Of a DNA stretch of 64,000 nt, positions 10,931 to 23,800 are shown piece by piece. Location: contig OX438755.1 in the NCBI GenBank assembly GCA_949316235.1, forward strand, positions 15,517,151 to 15,581,150. The letters run 5' to 3'. Under the pieces are notes generated by a model that did not search any database, had not been told where the DNA came from, and saw nothing but the letters and a program-made list of their open reading frames with translations. The number at the start of each line of letters is the position of its first letter. Position 1 is the stretch's first letter. The translations under genes and the position numbers were made by a program. The stretch comes from Oegoconia quadripuncta. Lineage: Eukaryota > Arthropoda > Insecta > Lepidoptera > Autostichidae.

Positions 10931-11689
10931 ATAAGAAATCTTGAAATCTATTTGAGTATGAATTTGAATTTTGACAGGTAGTTTATAGGTAAGAGATGTC
11001 AGCTAAGGACGTATTTCCGATAATTCTCACAGGAAATTTCCACGGGAACAGGAAAAAGGTGATCGTTGGTAGTAAACACTCGCTAACGTAAGATTTAGGA
11101 AAATTCCCAAGGGAAAATTTGGTAATTTCCAAGGGAATTTGCAAACTACTTGCGGTATGAAATGGTTAGTTTAGTAGGAGAATTAGTCAATCGCAGCAGG
11201 TAAAATTTTTGAAAAGTTCCGACAAGAAATTTTTAAAATGCCCACTGAAAATTCTCATACGAACGGGTTTTATATTTATATCCAGTCGCGGGCGGTAAGC
11301 TACTTAATAATAACTTAAAGTACATGAATGCTTAATTGAACATAAATAACATTTCTGGGCTTTTGGAGCTGAGATAGTACGTGCCATGTCCTTTGTACAA
11401 GAGATCGTCACTGATTTAGTGAGGATTACAGAATAGCCGGCTGTACTAAGCCTGTTAATAATAGAGTATTGGACGTCGAAACTGGCTCACTGATGTGTAC
11501 TTAGAAATCACAGATTTGTGATACCTACATAGCTGGTGTGGGTTGGCACGGTTGTACTACTAAAGGTCTGAAGACGACTGCACGAATAATAAGCGATGGC
11601 ATTCTTTATTCGCCCGAACACTCCACACTTATGGGTTGAATAAAGATTTGTAGTTAACAAAGCACAATGTTCAATGGAAATGTGTTATT
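10931..11689. other. Intergenic, little recognised
   Basis: Around 11265-11300 a short 'gtcgcgggcggtaagct' end of a Helitron-like repeat. Otherwise no ORF, RNA or repeat identified. Confidence 0.35.
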
Positions 11690-12475
11690 ATCATCAACTG
11701 CCTTACATATCCCCATTGTTCGAGCACAGCCTCCTATCGCCGGGAGGGGGATTATGCGAGGATTGAGGGATTTATGTCAGACTAGTAGTCAACTGACAGT
11801 GTTTTAAGCCCTATATGCCAACGAGCCTTATACGGTCCCATCGATGAAGCACAGCCTCTTCTAACCGGGAGAGGATAGGGCCCATAATCTACCATGCGGT
11901 GTTAGTACGGATTGAGTGGATTTATATCAGACTAGTAGCCACCTGATAGTAATTAAGCCCTGTATGCCACCGAGCCTTATTTGGACCCATTAATGGAGCA
12001 CAGCTTCCTATCACCGGTAAAGGATATGGCCCATAATCTACCATGCGAGATTAGTGTATCAGACTAGTAGCCATCTGATAGTCAGTGTTATAAGCCCTGT
12101 ATGCCAACAAGTCTTACATGGTCCCATTGTTGAAACACAGCCTCCTCTCACCGGGAGAGAATATAGGCCAAAATCCACCACGCGGGAGCAATGCGGATTT
12201 AGAGATTTATGTCAGATAGTAGCCATCTGATAGTGTTTTGAGCTCTGTATGCCACCAAGCCTTACACAGTCACATTGTTAGAGCACAGTCTTCACTCACC
12301 GGAAGAGGTCATGGGCCATAATCCTCCACGCGGGATCAGTGCGGGATTGAGGGATTTTTGTCAGACTAGTAGCCGTCGTCAGTGTTATAAGCCCTGTATG
12401 CCAAAGACCCTCACACGGTCCCATTGAGCTGAGCACAGCCTCCTTACACCGCAGAGGATACGTCGGCTAAGTGCA
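11690..12475. repeat. Satellite-like tandem array, about six units of 125-150 bp
   Basis: The anchor 'cacagcctc' or close variants occur at 11725, 11850, 11999, 12136, 12284 and 12434, giving spacings of 125, 149, 137, 148 and 150. Each unit also has 'ccgggagagg'-like, 'ccataatctacca'-like, 'cagactagtagcc' and 'agccctgtatgcca'. Units are diverged from one another, so the array is old. Single partial units occur at 8394 and 39790. Confidence 0.85.
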
Positions 12476-12947
12476 GATAACCACCTGACAGAAAAATTTT
12501 ATGACATCCGTACCGTGTGGTATGGTACCCAAAAGATATGTAGCGTTATCGAGATTACACAACCAGTTGTATATAGCGTATTAACGCTGCCCGAGGTAGC
12601 TGCGACAGCTCTTTTGTCACAGAGGAAACAAATGACTATAACATTATCCAGATAAACCAAACCGTGTTAAAAGCTAAATATGTTCCTCAAATCAAAAATT
12701 AAAAAAAAATAGAAAACCCTCATAAGACTATAAAAACTGTGTTAAACAACATACACACAAACCTCAAAAGGAAACCTAATTGGCGAAGACAAACGCTTGA
12801 CGACACACAAAGGTCAAGAAACTCGCAGGTTATTCTTTTGAAGTCAAAATGACATCTTAATTTTGTCTTACCCATAGAATGCACGAAGATGGTCTTACTA
12901 TAAAGTACTGGGATATATAACGTTGAGTTTCTATGTATAGCTATCAG
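12476..12947. other. Intergenic, nothing recognised
   Basis: AT-rich with no ORF of note; includes a weak 'acgacacacaaaggtcaag' stretch possibly of LINE origin. Confidence 0.3.
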
Positions 12948-13040
12948 TGACTCCGTGGCTCAATGTAAACAATATGAGATTTACAAAACGGAAGCCGCGG
13001 GTTTGATGCATATTATTAGGCATAAAATAAATTAAATGTC
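12948..13040 (+). repeat. SINE type A, tRNA-like head fragment
   Basis: 'ctccgtggctcaatgtaaac' then 'gaagccgcgggtttgatgc': the head of the SINE only. Confidence 0.6.
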
Positions 13041-13198
13041 CTTGGGCAGAACCTAATTGTTTTATGAGATTTATTAATTTTATTTTGTTTTAACAATAAA
13101 TTTATTGGGATTTTAATATTTAGACAAACTAATATAGGTACGAGGGCTATTAATAATTCTATATAGTCTTACCATAGAAGAACTAGCATTAACTAGCA

Positions 13199-13405
13199 TT
13201 AGGTTTGGTTGGTGGTAGGGCATTTTAAATGTCCGCCTGGCTATCACCATCTTACCTAAATCGGCCGCCAAGCAGCAATGTTAATAGCATTGTTGTGTTC
13301 CGGTTGTCAGAGATAAGATAGCCACTTCCCCAAATATTTGGGTTTCCGGGTCAGTACGCTTCCACCTTCGGCCTCATCTTCATTTAACATCAGGTGTGAT
13401 TGGAG
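13199..13405 (+). repeat. SINE type A, body and tail
   Basis: 'ggtttggttggtggtaggg', 'ttgtgttccggttgtcagag', 'catcaggtgtgattg'. The head is absent. Confidence 0.75.
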
Positions 13406-13671
13406 GTATCCTATGAAATGATTGAACACAGCCATAATTGACAAATAAGAACGTCACGTTGTAGTTCCTTTAGATTCCGATGTTTTCAAGTATATACCTA
13501 GTGCAAATAGTTTTGTATTGCTCAGATTATCCACAATAATGGATCACGGTAACTGTCGAAAATCATTTTAACGATTGTGAGTTACCTGAGCAGCACAAAA
13601 CTTTATAATATCGGAATTTAAATCAACTACAGCTTGAAATTCTTGTTTATCTCTGTTAGGACTTTGTTTAT

Positions 13672-13870
13672 GAGCCACTAGCTGCCCCCGGCGGCTCCGC
13701 CTGCGTGGAATAACTTTATCGTAGATATGTTTGTTTATCCCGTGGGAACTTAGGTACTCACTTTATCGCAATTAAAAAGAAACTATGTTTTAATCCAGGG
13801 TATGCTGTTAAATCCGCTCATCCGTGTGATTGAGCAACAGACGTTCAAACTTTCGCATTTATAATATTAG
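13672..13870 (-). repeat. Helitron-like short repeat (reverse)
   Basis: Starts 'cactagctgcccccggcgg', with the reverse complement of the GC stem and CTAG end, then 'ttaatccagggtatgct'. Confidence 0.5.
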
Positions 13871-14037
13871 TTATAGATATATTTATTAACTTTGTGGCAG
13901 CACTATGGGCTGTTATGTAAGAAATAAATTGAATGTCTTTGGGCTGGACCGTGTCTGTATATCACGTTATTATTTTATCAGATTTATTACTTTAATTTGT
14001 CTGAGCCAATAAATCTTTATGTTTAAATGTTTATGTT

Positions 14038-14373
14038 TAACCGCCTCCGTGGCTCTATGTAAACAACATTGGGTTTACGATTCGGAGGTCGCGGGTTCGA
14101 TCCCCAGCGGAGTACATGTTTAAGTACTCCGTTTGGTTGGTGGTAGGGCATTTTAAATGTCCGCCTGGCTAGCTACCACCATCTCATCTAAGTCTGCCGC
14201 CAAGCAGCAATGTTAATAGCATTGTTGTGTTCCGGTTGTCAGAGATAAGATAGCCAGTCCCCCAAATGTGTTGGGGTTTGCGGGTCAGTATGCTTCCACC
14301 TTCGACCTCATCTTCACTTAACATCAGGTGTGATTGAGGTCAAGTACGAACCCGTTATGCATAAAAAAAATGT
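14038..14373 (+). repeat. SINE type A, full-length copy
   Basis: Head 'accgcctccgtggctctatg' with B-box 'gggttcgatcccc', body 'ggtttggttggtggtaggg'-like, tail 'tcaggtgtgattgaggtcaa' and a poly-A run. The head looks tRNA-like, but the element is dispersed, so it is a SINE and not a tRNA gene. Confidence 0.85.
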
Positions 14374-14463
14374 TTAATTCTGTGGGAATTATAATTATAC
14401 AATATGTTTTATTGTCTTACTATTAAAGTTGGTAATATTATCTTCAATCAAACTTATATTTAT

Positions 14464-14692
14464 ACTAGCTTAACGCCCGCGCCTTCGCCTGTGTTCAATA
14501 ACTTTATCGCGGAAGTTTGGTTATCCCGCGAGAACTATTCACTTTATGGAGATAAAATGTATGCTATGTTTTAATCCAGGGTATGTTCTTTCTACATATT
14601 TACCAAGTTTAATGCAAATCCATTCATCCGTTTCGCCGTGCTTGAACAACAAACAAACATCCCAACTCTCGTATTTATAATTATTAGTTAGG
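14464..14692 (-). repeat. Helitron-like short repeat (reverse)
   Basis: 'actagcttaacgcccgcgcc' at the left edge is the reversed CTAG end with GC stem; 'ccagggtatgttctttctac' inside. Confidence 0.5.
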
Positions 14693-14934
14693 TATACATC
14701 TCCTATCCGTGATTAGAAGACCCGATCCACAACAGAACTAACAACCATTAACAACTAATAACTTTCCCAAACTCGACGCAAAATTTATGTAAATACATAG
14801 GCATATTTACACTAACAATCAACGGCTCACAAGTTCCTCTCGACTACGTGACAATCCTGACCTTTCAAGTAGAGGATGTATGCCACAGACCACCTATCCC
14901 AATAACCGTGTATTAAGAAACATTTTTTTCAACA

Positions 14935-15235
14935 AAGTGTCAGTGGCTCAGCTGTTAAGAATCGTCTCCCAATTTGGCAGGTCCGGATTCGATTCCCAGG
15001 CAGGCCATGTAATAATGAGTTTTTAAAATATATAAGTGCATTTATCCGACTGCTCTTAAACTATGAAGGAAAACATCGTGAGGAAACCTGCATGCCTGAG
15101 AAATTAAAATTCTAAATGCATGTGAAGTTCCAACTCGCGTTGGGCCAGCGTGGCGGACTCTCCCCCATACTCCCTCATTATACGAGCGAAGGCTTATATC
15201 CCTGCAGTGCAATGTTTACGGGCTGATGATGATGA
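14935..15235 (+). repeat. SINE type C with tRNA-like head
   Basis: 'gtggctcagctgttaag', 'ggtccggattcgattccca', 'aaaacatcgtgaggaaacct', 'gggccagcgtggcgg', ending in (gat)n. The second copy is at 18990. Confidence 0.75.
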
Positions 15236-16410
15236 TGAAACATTTTTAAACCCCAACGATAAACAACGGATGCGGTGTGTGTGTCCAATTTTTATCCGGA
15301 TGTATTAACACGTGGTCCAATTTGAGTGCGGTTCTTTTAGTTTCTTAGTTCTTAAACTATTAAAAGTTGGTTACAAACAGCACAAATTTCACTGGACAGA
15401 GACATATGGCAAAAATAGGGGAGCCTTTTGCCCAGCAGTGGGTCAACCGCGATTAAAAAATTTAAAATACTGAATTAGTTATTTCAGTATAGAGAATGTA
15501 AGATAATAAAACAATTTAAACTACTAATTCACACTTAAATTTAGAATATACCGGATGAAATTTTTCACCATAATTAAAAAGTAGGGCATTAGGTAAGTGA
15601 AATAGAACTTATACCTACAGTAGTTTAATTTTTTTTTTTCAAAACCATCATCGATGCAGGCTCACGGCCGGAGATTGATATGCGACTGGCGGGATTTGAT
15701 GATTACATGATTTCTCCAAATTTATTTAATTTAATGATGTAATTATGTGGAATACGTTACAAAGGCGACCATCAAATGACAATAATTTATACGATGATAG
15801 TTTTGACAAAAAAAAATTAAATTACCTATGCCAATACCCTCTATTACACTTACCTAGTATACCCTATGTTTCTAACGATAAAAGAACTCATCAGGTATAA
15901 AACTAGAAACATAGGAGAAATCCAATCAATCCAAAGACTCCAAAATATATGTATTCAGCCCCGAAATGTAAGGAAGGTAGAAAACGTGTTCACGATCGCT
16001 ATCATTCGGAATGCTGGATTACCTCGTTCAATGGCGATACAGATGGCTTGGCGTTATTTTGTATTGTAATGATAACATTGATCATAGATTAATTTCTTTT
16101 CTCCTACAATGTTTATGTTTGAACGAGCCAGAGTGCTACAATGGCACACATAATGGTGTCGTAGACAAAGCACTGAACATTACACTGATTGAGTTAAATG
16201 GACTCGCTTCCTACGCGCTTTCATGTAACATGAACAGATAAACTTGTGTCCTTAAGTGTACAGACACGGAGTTAGGTATGAGCTCTTCGTCAATCCAAGG
16301 TATAAAATAAAATTTCCACTTAAATACTTTTAATGGGGGAGTTCTATGTTCTATATGAATATCCAGTGATATGATGATGGTGAATATTTTAAATAATAAT
16401 TAATTATTCA
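15236..16410. other. Intergenic; one dispersed repeat, no gene
   Basis: 15545-15700 shares 'ataccggatgaaat' and 'ttttcaaaaccatca' with 54575-54660. A short frame at 15866-16069 has no family features. No RNA gene seen. Confidence 0.35.
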
Positions 16411-16728
16411 ACCGCCTCCGTGGCTCAATGTAAACAACATTGGGTCCGGGTTCGATCCCCAGCAGGGCACATATTTAGTACTCGGTTTGGTAGGTGATAG
16501 GGCATATTAAATGTCCGCCTGGCTAGCTACCACCGTCTTATCTAAATCTGCCGCCAAACAGCAATGTTAATAGCATTGTTGTGTTCCGGTTGTCAGAGAT
16601 AAAATAGCCAGTCCCCCAAATAAGATGGGGTTTCCGGGTCAGTACGCTACCACCTTCGGCCTTATCATCACATAACATCAGGTGTGATTGAGGTCAAGTG
16701 CTAACCCTATGTGGATAAAAAAAAACTT
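16411..16728 (+). repeat. SINE type A, near full-length
   Basis: Head 'accgcctccgtggctcaatg', B-box 'gggttcgatccccag', body and tail as in the 14038 copy; the segment between the A and B boxes is shortened. Confidence 0.8.
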
Positions 16729-17839
16729 GAAAATGATAAATCTTTCACTCCAAATAGTCAAAACCTAGGAGCGGATAAACACTTATATAGACAAGCATGA
16801 CTCGGAGTTCGTAATCATCACACATCCCACTACTTCCTGGGATAGTACTCTACACTTCAAATTAAATAATAAAAATGAACTGAGTCCAATACACCCCGGT
16901 GGTGGTAATAAGCACAGTCCATGATTCTCTCCTGCGAGGTTCTGGGTCTCTTTTACTCGCTTAAAGCATGAACGTGATAACAGGCTTCTATCTCGCGTTA
17001 TTGTAGAGCGACTGCGGACAGTGCTGCTGGTGGCCCGAATGGACTAGCGGACAATCTTTGTCCGCACTGCTCATTAGTGTATTTATGTAAGCGTTTATAG
17101 CTCTTCCTGTTAAAGTTTCGATGACGGCGCTCAAATTGGCCATGCTGCAAACCGTAAATGCTGAGCGTACCATGACATTTAAATGAAGTCATAGATGACG
17201 TCGCGAAGCATTGCACTGTTTACAGATGCGTTCAATAAAACCTTAGAGCATTTTAATAGCAAAGTGTACGTGAATTTGTTTTGAGTATTTTTCTAATGTA
17301 TTATGTCAGCGTAGCATTTTGTAGAACGCATGTGAAAAATTTGTTCTTATTTTCTTTCTGGTACTTAATTTCATAATGAACAATATAATGATTATTATAC
17401 TGATATTTTATTTTAATTTTCGTATTGACTTCGTAATGGTTACAGATTGTGCATGCTACGCATAGGCGAACAATATACCACAATGTTAGACATTTGTATC
17501 ACGTGTCTTGCAATTAATCAATCTACTCAAATCGCAATCTACTCAAATGCCACAAGTAAAATAGAAAGAACGGAACACTTCTAAGAAAAATTATCGCTTA
17601 CTTACTCTAATGAAAAGTAATAGGACCGAGATATGAACTCGTGTGTACTCATTTGTCATTGTTAGGACTATAATGAAATTTATGACGTACGTACCTGATG
17701 TTTAACATTTAGTGCTTTAGGGTAAAACAATAGTAACCAATTTTCATACAAACTACTAAAAATATCTACGGCGACATAGACAAATTACTATAAAATAAAA
17801 ATTTACTTTTCCGTGACTTTTTTTTTCTGCTATTAATTC
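16729..17839. other. Intergenic, nothing recognised
   Basis: Two overlapping short frames on the minus strand near 17000-17215 show no motif. AT-rich to both sides. Confidence 0.35.
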
Positions 17840-18545
17840 AAAGTCAAAGTCAAAAATGCTTTATTTTGTAGGTACACAGAGTACACTTAAAGTAGTCAAT
17901 TTTACATTTTTTAAGCTACTGCTTGTTCAAAATGCAATTTTCCCCTGAGAAGAACAAGCAAGAAACTCGAAAGGTTGCTCTTTTAAAATCAGGCTTTGAT
18001 TTTACATAAAGATTTTTATATTACAAAAAGGTTTTTATATTTCATTATTAATTGTGAAATAGCCGGGCATGCGAACGATCTGATTATGTCCAGGTATGAT
18101 TATCATCTAAATAGTCTGATATTTTATAATATGCTTTGTTAATAAGTTTATGTTTTATAGTATCTTTAAATTTATTAAGAGGAAGATTTTGTATATCAAC
18201 TGGAACCTTATTGAAAAGGCGTATACATAACCCTTTGAATGAATTACTGACTTTGCGGAGGTGACTTATGTGACCTGCAAGTTTATCTTTATTTCTTGTA
18301 TTGACATCATGTTTATCACTATTTTTCCTAAATGATGCTATATTTTTTTTGACATACATTAGATTTTTAAAAATGTGCTGTGACGAAAAGGTTAGAATGT
18401 TATACACTTTAAACCTATCTCTAAGTGACACTGCAGGTCTCAATTGATAAATTGCGCGAACGGCTCGTTTTTGTAAAACAAAGATTGTATTTATATCCGC
18501 GGCGTAAGACATCAAGCTGTGGAAATAACTAAAATATACTAATCT
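17840..18545 (-). mobile_element. CR1-like LINE, 3' end with reverse-transcriptase C-terminus
   Basis: The reverse frame 18084-18515 reads LQKRAVRAIYQL, NVTRNK-like VNTRNKDKLAGH, SFKGLCIRLFNKVPVDIQ and NLPLNKFKDTIKHKL, the thumb and tail of lepidopteran CR1/L2-type LINE ORF2. The 3' UTR runs to an (aaagtc)n tail at about 17841. Upstream ORF2 is missing (5' truncation). Same family at 22330 and 48675. Confidence 0.8.
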
Positions 18546-18989
18546 AGCAGTGAAAAATTAATTATCGGTGACATTTGTTTTTTCTGCTATTAATTATACT
18601 TTTACTTCTAATTTTTATTATTAGTAGTAAAGCATACTTCTTTGTATCATCATTTTCCTTCCCTTATCCCACTCTAGGTGGGGTCGGCTATAGCAGACTT
18701 CTTTGTATGACACTACTATTTCGATTAGTCCCACTGGTGGTACGACTTGGTGGCACATGAAGGACGGAGGGTTATATTCTACAAACATATTACTCGTATA
18801 TACTCGTATATTATAGGGTTGGCAGATACCTCTCTCAACGCATTAGTATTGCGATACAGTGAGGTAACGCTGCGAGGCCCTAGTTACGGTGCACCACGAC
18901 ACTGACTTAGATGTTTTTTTTATATGTAGTTTAGTTTGTAAATTCAGTAATTTGTGAAATTTTTATGAAAACCTATTTTTGTGATTGGG
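18546..18989. other. Intergenic, nothing recognised
   Basis: 'cccactctaggtggggtcgg' at about 18668 is a short hairpin. No ORF of interest. Confidence 0.3.
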
Positions 18990-19345
18990 TTGAGCCTCGG
19001 TCGCTCAGCGGTTAAGAAGCGGTCTTCCAATTTGGGAGGTCCGGATTCGATTCCCAAACAGGCCATGTATCAATGAGTTTTTAAATTAAATTACTACTTC
19101 TTCTTTTCGAGTCGAGGCAAGTTTAAAATTTTATTGGGCCAAAACTTATCCGCTCTAACACCACATTTATCCGACTACTTGTAAACGGTGAAGTAAAACA
19201 TCGTGAGGAAAACCTGCATGCCTGAGAAATAGTAAAATGTGAAGTGCCCCACCCGCACTGGGTCAGCTTGGTGGACAATGACTCATACTCTCTCATTATA
19301 CGAGGTAAAGCCTACTTCCCTATTTACTGGCTGAGATGATGATAC
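18990..19345 (+). repeat. SINE type C, second copy
   Basis: 'gcctcggtcgctcagcggtt', 'ggtccggattcgattccca', 'acatcgtgaggaaaacctgc', 'tcattatacgaggtaaagcc', ending near (gat)n. A 50-base insertion ('tactacttcttcttttcga') separates it from the other copy's layout. Confidence 0.75.
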
Positions 19346-19394
19346 TTTGATTACTGCTATGTATTTTAAACTAATAAAGTTTTCTAGCACAACA

Positions 19395-19512
19395 AATTGA
19401 AGTACTCCCAGTAGTCTTACCGAGTACCAGTTGAACTACTGGGAATTTCCATCCCAATAGACGCTGATAGTAAGACTTCGCTGGTGTTAGTTTTTTCCCA
19501 TTAGTTTTACTT
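19395..19512. repeat. MITE fragment related to 7245-7545
   Basis: 'gaactactgggaattt', 'cccagtag' and 'cccattagttt' resemble parts of the 7.2-kb MITE. 19513-19949 shows nothing else. Confidence 0.4.
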
Positions 19513-19949
19513 TATAAAACATGATAAACTGTAGCTTTATTCAATCAAAGAGAATAATTATGACAAACAAACAATAATAGCGATCTCAATGATAATAAGT
19601 AATTAGTTCTACTGAAAAAATAATCCATTTCACCAACGTAACTTTTCTAAAAAGTGGCCAACGCTTATTGCATTTGGGTATTCTCAATAAGCCTGTCGCG
19701 TTCAATGTAAACATTGTCTCTAATTCTATATCCACTTACCTGGCATATCAGATTTTTTTCAAGATGGTCTCAAATAACCGGTGAAAGTACTCAAGATACT
19801 ATACATAGATTTTATGATTTGAGCATAGTCCGCGCTATTCTCGTCTTCAGCGGGGTTTTGTCAATTAATTACGGCCGGCTTTATAGAATTACCAAGGATT
19901 AGGGTCTCAGAGAACGGTGGAAGTTAATTAATGATTTACTGCACTTGTG

Positions 19950-20235
19950 ATCTTGTTTAACCCTCCAGCTAGATACTTTTCGGTTACGAAATATTTACCA
20001 AATCTTAAAATTGAACGAATAGAAATGAGTTGTTGCAATATAAATTTTTGGTCTAGTAAGATCTTTTTCAACAGTCTCTAAACGTCCCTAGCCTCTCCCA
20101 TGTAGAAAGTTCATGAAACATAGGTTGATCTTGTTTAAGCTAGAGACTTTTCGGTTACGAAATATTCACCAAATCTTAAAGTCGAACGAATAGAAATGAG
20201 TTGTAGCAATATTAATTTTTGGTCTAGTAAGATCA
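19950..20235. repeat. Direct duplication, two units of about 110-120 bp
   Basis: Unit 1 is about 19950-20072 and unit 2 about 20128-20235. Both start 'gatcttgttta' and end 'ggtctagtaagatc', sharing 'ttttcggttacgaaatatt' and 'gaacgaatagaaatgagttg'. The gatctt/aagatc ends are inverted. 20236-20857 holds nothing recognised. Confidence 0.75.
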
Positions 20236-20857
20236 AAAAACTTGACTCAAACAAACATTTTTACTATTTATTATATTTACTGGTAGTGACAGTCATATGT
20301 ATGTAAACTCTTTACTCCTCAACACTAAAGTGATGGCTACTTAAAAAGTCGATAACCCGTTGGGCATAAAAAAATGGCATTAAGTTCATTGTTAAAATTG
20401 ACTTTCAGATTCGTTCATGTATTGAGACGCCGAGCAACGCCTTCCATAGCTCATTGCGTGATCTTGAGCTTTCTATGGGGCCCAGAGATCCACGTTTCAG
20501 TGCTATAAGTCATCACTAATAACACACATAAACCGTTCTCAAGATTGAAATGACCTTAAGTTGAGGCTTGAGAATCTGAGGTATATTGAAACAGTATCAA
20601 AAAAAAAATACTGAGACTGAGATGCGATCTCAATCTTAACAATTACTATGACTGAACCAAACACAATGGAAGTTATATTGTTTTAACATCTACAGGCGTT
20701 CAGTGTCCGCAAAAATGTTAAACATTGAGGTATTTTGGATAAGAAGGTGGCCAAGGTTTTTTACAAATAAAAGATGATAAATTTACTTATTCTGTATTTA
20801 CATAGAGAGTTAGATATTTGAGAACATAATGAACGTAATAACGACAAGAGAATGATT

Positions 20858-23800
20858 TCATTTCGTACCATACTTTCTCGCAGCGCTGTACAACTGAAAC
20901 TTCACTTTTGGATAAGCGTTCAGTAAATCTTGCCAATCATGGTGCTTTAATGTTATTAAGTCCACGACCTGTAAAACAAAACTATATGCATTGATTAATC
21001 TAACTAATATAAATGCAAAAAGTTTGGATGTTTATTTGTTTGTTGCTCAATCACGGCGAAACGGCTAAAGGGATTTGGATGAAATTTGGTATATAGGTAG
21101 AATATACCCTGGATTAAGACATAGGATACTTTTTATCCCGGTAAATTGAGTAGTTCCCGCGAGATAAACCAATTTCCGCGATAAAGTTATTCCACACAGG
21201 TGAAGCCGCGTGCGGAAAGCTAGTATGCTATATAGGCCAGTCATATTTAACACAATAAATCGCTAAAATCGCAACTAAGGCTAGTTCTGGTTTTTTTATA
21301 TGTTGACAGTATCACTACCAGTAGCATATATTCCAGTTTGCTGCTTCGAAAGACCTGTGCTAACTTTGCAGCATTCGAAAAACCATTAAATTTTTGAACT
21401 TTTTCTGGTAGTTTCAATAGAAGTCCTAAACTATGTGTTTTTTTTTTTTTTTATGGTTAACTGGATACGCATTTGACCACAATCTCACCTGATGTTTTTT
21501 TATAATTTTTTTTCTTACTATTTAAGTATATAGAATAAAATTAAATTTGTTACATTTTATTTTTTAAAGTGAAATTTTGTGATTTGTCTAATACACATTT
21601 GTGTGATATCGGGGAAGATAATAATAATAAATAATAAATATTTCGGACACTTACACCAATCATCTAGTCCCAAACTAAGCAAAGCTTGTGCTATGGATAC
21701 TAGATAACGGATAAACATACATAAATATTTATATAAACATCCAAGACTCGGGAATAAATGTTCGTATTCATCATACAAACATTTACTCGTCGCGGGATTC
21801 GGACCCGCAACCGTTGTTTTCGCTGATAGGGTCACTATCCACTACACCAATCGGTCGTCAAATCTACTCATTTGACGAGTAAAATCCTAGGAAATAATGT
21901 TGTAGCAAATATAACTAGCGTTAATTTAAGCAAACAAAAACTCACAAATATTAAAAATCCAAAAAATGGGAAAACATCGCAGCGATCTTTGCAGGTATCT
22001 TATATCTATCGATCTATATATTGTACCAATAAATAAGTTATCCATGGGACATTTCTTTTCTTATTTTTTTGTGAAACAAACATTATTATGTGACATTGTA
22101 AGCTGAATAAATGTTTTTCTTTCTTTCTTTACTTTGACACTGAATTTTGTAGGTATTGTCACTACCCACTACACCAATCGGTCGTCTAAAAGATTTGCAA
22201 TTAAATCTTACCGTGCGGGAGTAATAGGTGAACTGGTAAGGTATATTAGGGAAGAGTCCAGGTATTATGCCGAAGTAGCCGTTGACAGTCAGCAAGGAAA
22301 TCATCTGACTGTCGCCGCTGAAAATTGAATAAAAAGATTTATTTCATGGGATAAAAAATTACCATTTGAAAACGTTAATTAAAAACGTTTCATTTTTATA
22401 AATATAATATTGAAATTACTGCTCATTCACAAAGCTGACAATTCAGAGAAGACCGAGCGAGAAGCTGAAGGGTTTCTCTGTTTAAGTAATTTTGAAAGAA
22501 AGAAAGAAAGAAAGAAAAAAATATTTTTGTTATAATTTGTTATAATAAAAAATTTGGGTTATAATCTGCAATTCGTCAAAGCAAGGACATATATACATAA
22601 TGCATAATATTGTATAATTAGACTGAATATCGCCATGCGGCCGATGCCCATGCTTATCATCCAAATAGTCAGAAATTTTATAATAGCCTTTTGTAGCAAA
22701 TAATTTCTGTTTTATGGTGGTTTTGAATTTATTTAAAGGAAAATTTTGAGTGTCTACTGGAACCTTATCATAAAAGCGAAATACATTGACATACAGTACC
22801 CACATTTCGGAGTTTGTTCATCATTAAAAAAAAATTATTAAAACAAACCCGCGATATACTCCGTTTTCGATCAAACTTTTCCGGAATTCGGTATATCATT
22901 ATACACGCGAAAACTATTAACAACACATAAAAATTGTCATATTTACTTTGCATCAGTGTACCATTTTTCTACTTCGCCTTCGTGAATAAAATACATGCAT
23001 GAATATATATCGCCTTCTTGCACTATATATTTTCCTGAAATTAGGAAAAAATTGTGCTTAGGCAAGCAAAGAAGCAGAGTGTTATTCTCTCAGAAGAATC
23101 AGTAGGCTTAGCTTCACACTCGAAGAATCAGTAGGCTGGCTTCCCAGTGGAAGCCAGTACTTCACAGAAGATGCTATAGGCTTAGCTTCACACTCGTTTT
23201 CATCCATCCATATCCATACCAATTCATCCAACTATTATTATAAATCCGAAAATCTGTCTGTCCGGTTTTCACCTCTAACTGTTGACCGATCATATTGAAA
23301 TTTGGCAGAGAGGTAGCCCAAAAGCTGGTGGATATATGCTACTTTTCAAGCGGACTTCTAAAAAGGAGGTCGAGTCCAAGCAGAGAAATTCCACGCGGGA
23401 AAAGGCGCGGGCGGAAATCTAAATAATTATAATATTATCACAGATTACTAATAAGTTACTAAAGTAAATATTATTATATTACATATTATAAAAATAGTAT
23501 GTCTGATTGAAACAAAATTGCATACAACAGAGATAAGAATGTTGAGATAGATAAGTAGAGGGACGAGGATGGATAAAATGGTAAGGCCATGTTATGAGGA
23601 GGGTTAAAACGCATGTTATTAATAGAGTGATTAATATGGATGTCGATGGTTAGAAAGGAAGAGGATGACGGCGGAAAAGATGGATGGATTATGAGAGGGG
23701 TGATGTAAATGAAAAGGGCGTGAATTATGAGGTAACGGCTGATAAAGGAGATTGGAAGGTAAAGACGTACTGCGCCGACCTCAAATAAATTTGGACTAGG

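Noticed and set aside
17340..17480. Reverse frame rich in Lys/Asn/Tyr
   Set aside because: Simple translation of AT-rich DNA without motif or splice signals.
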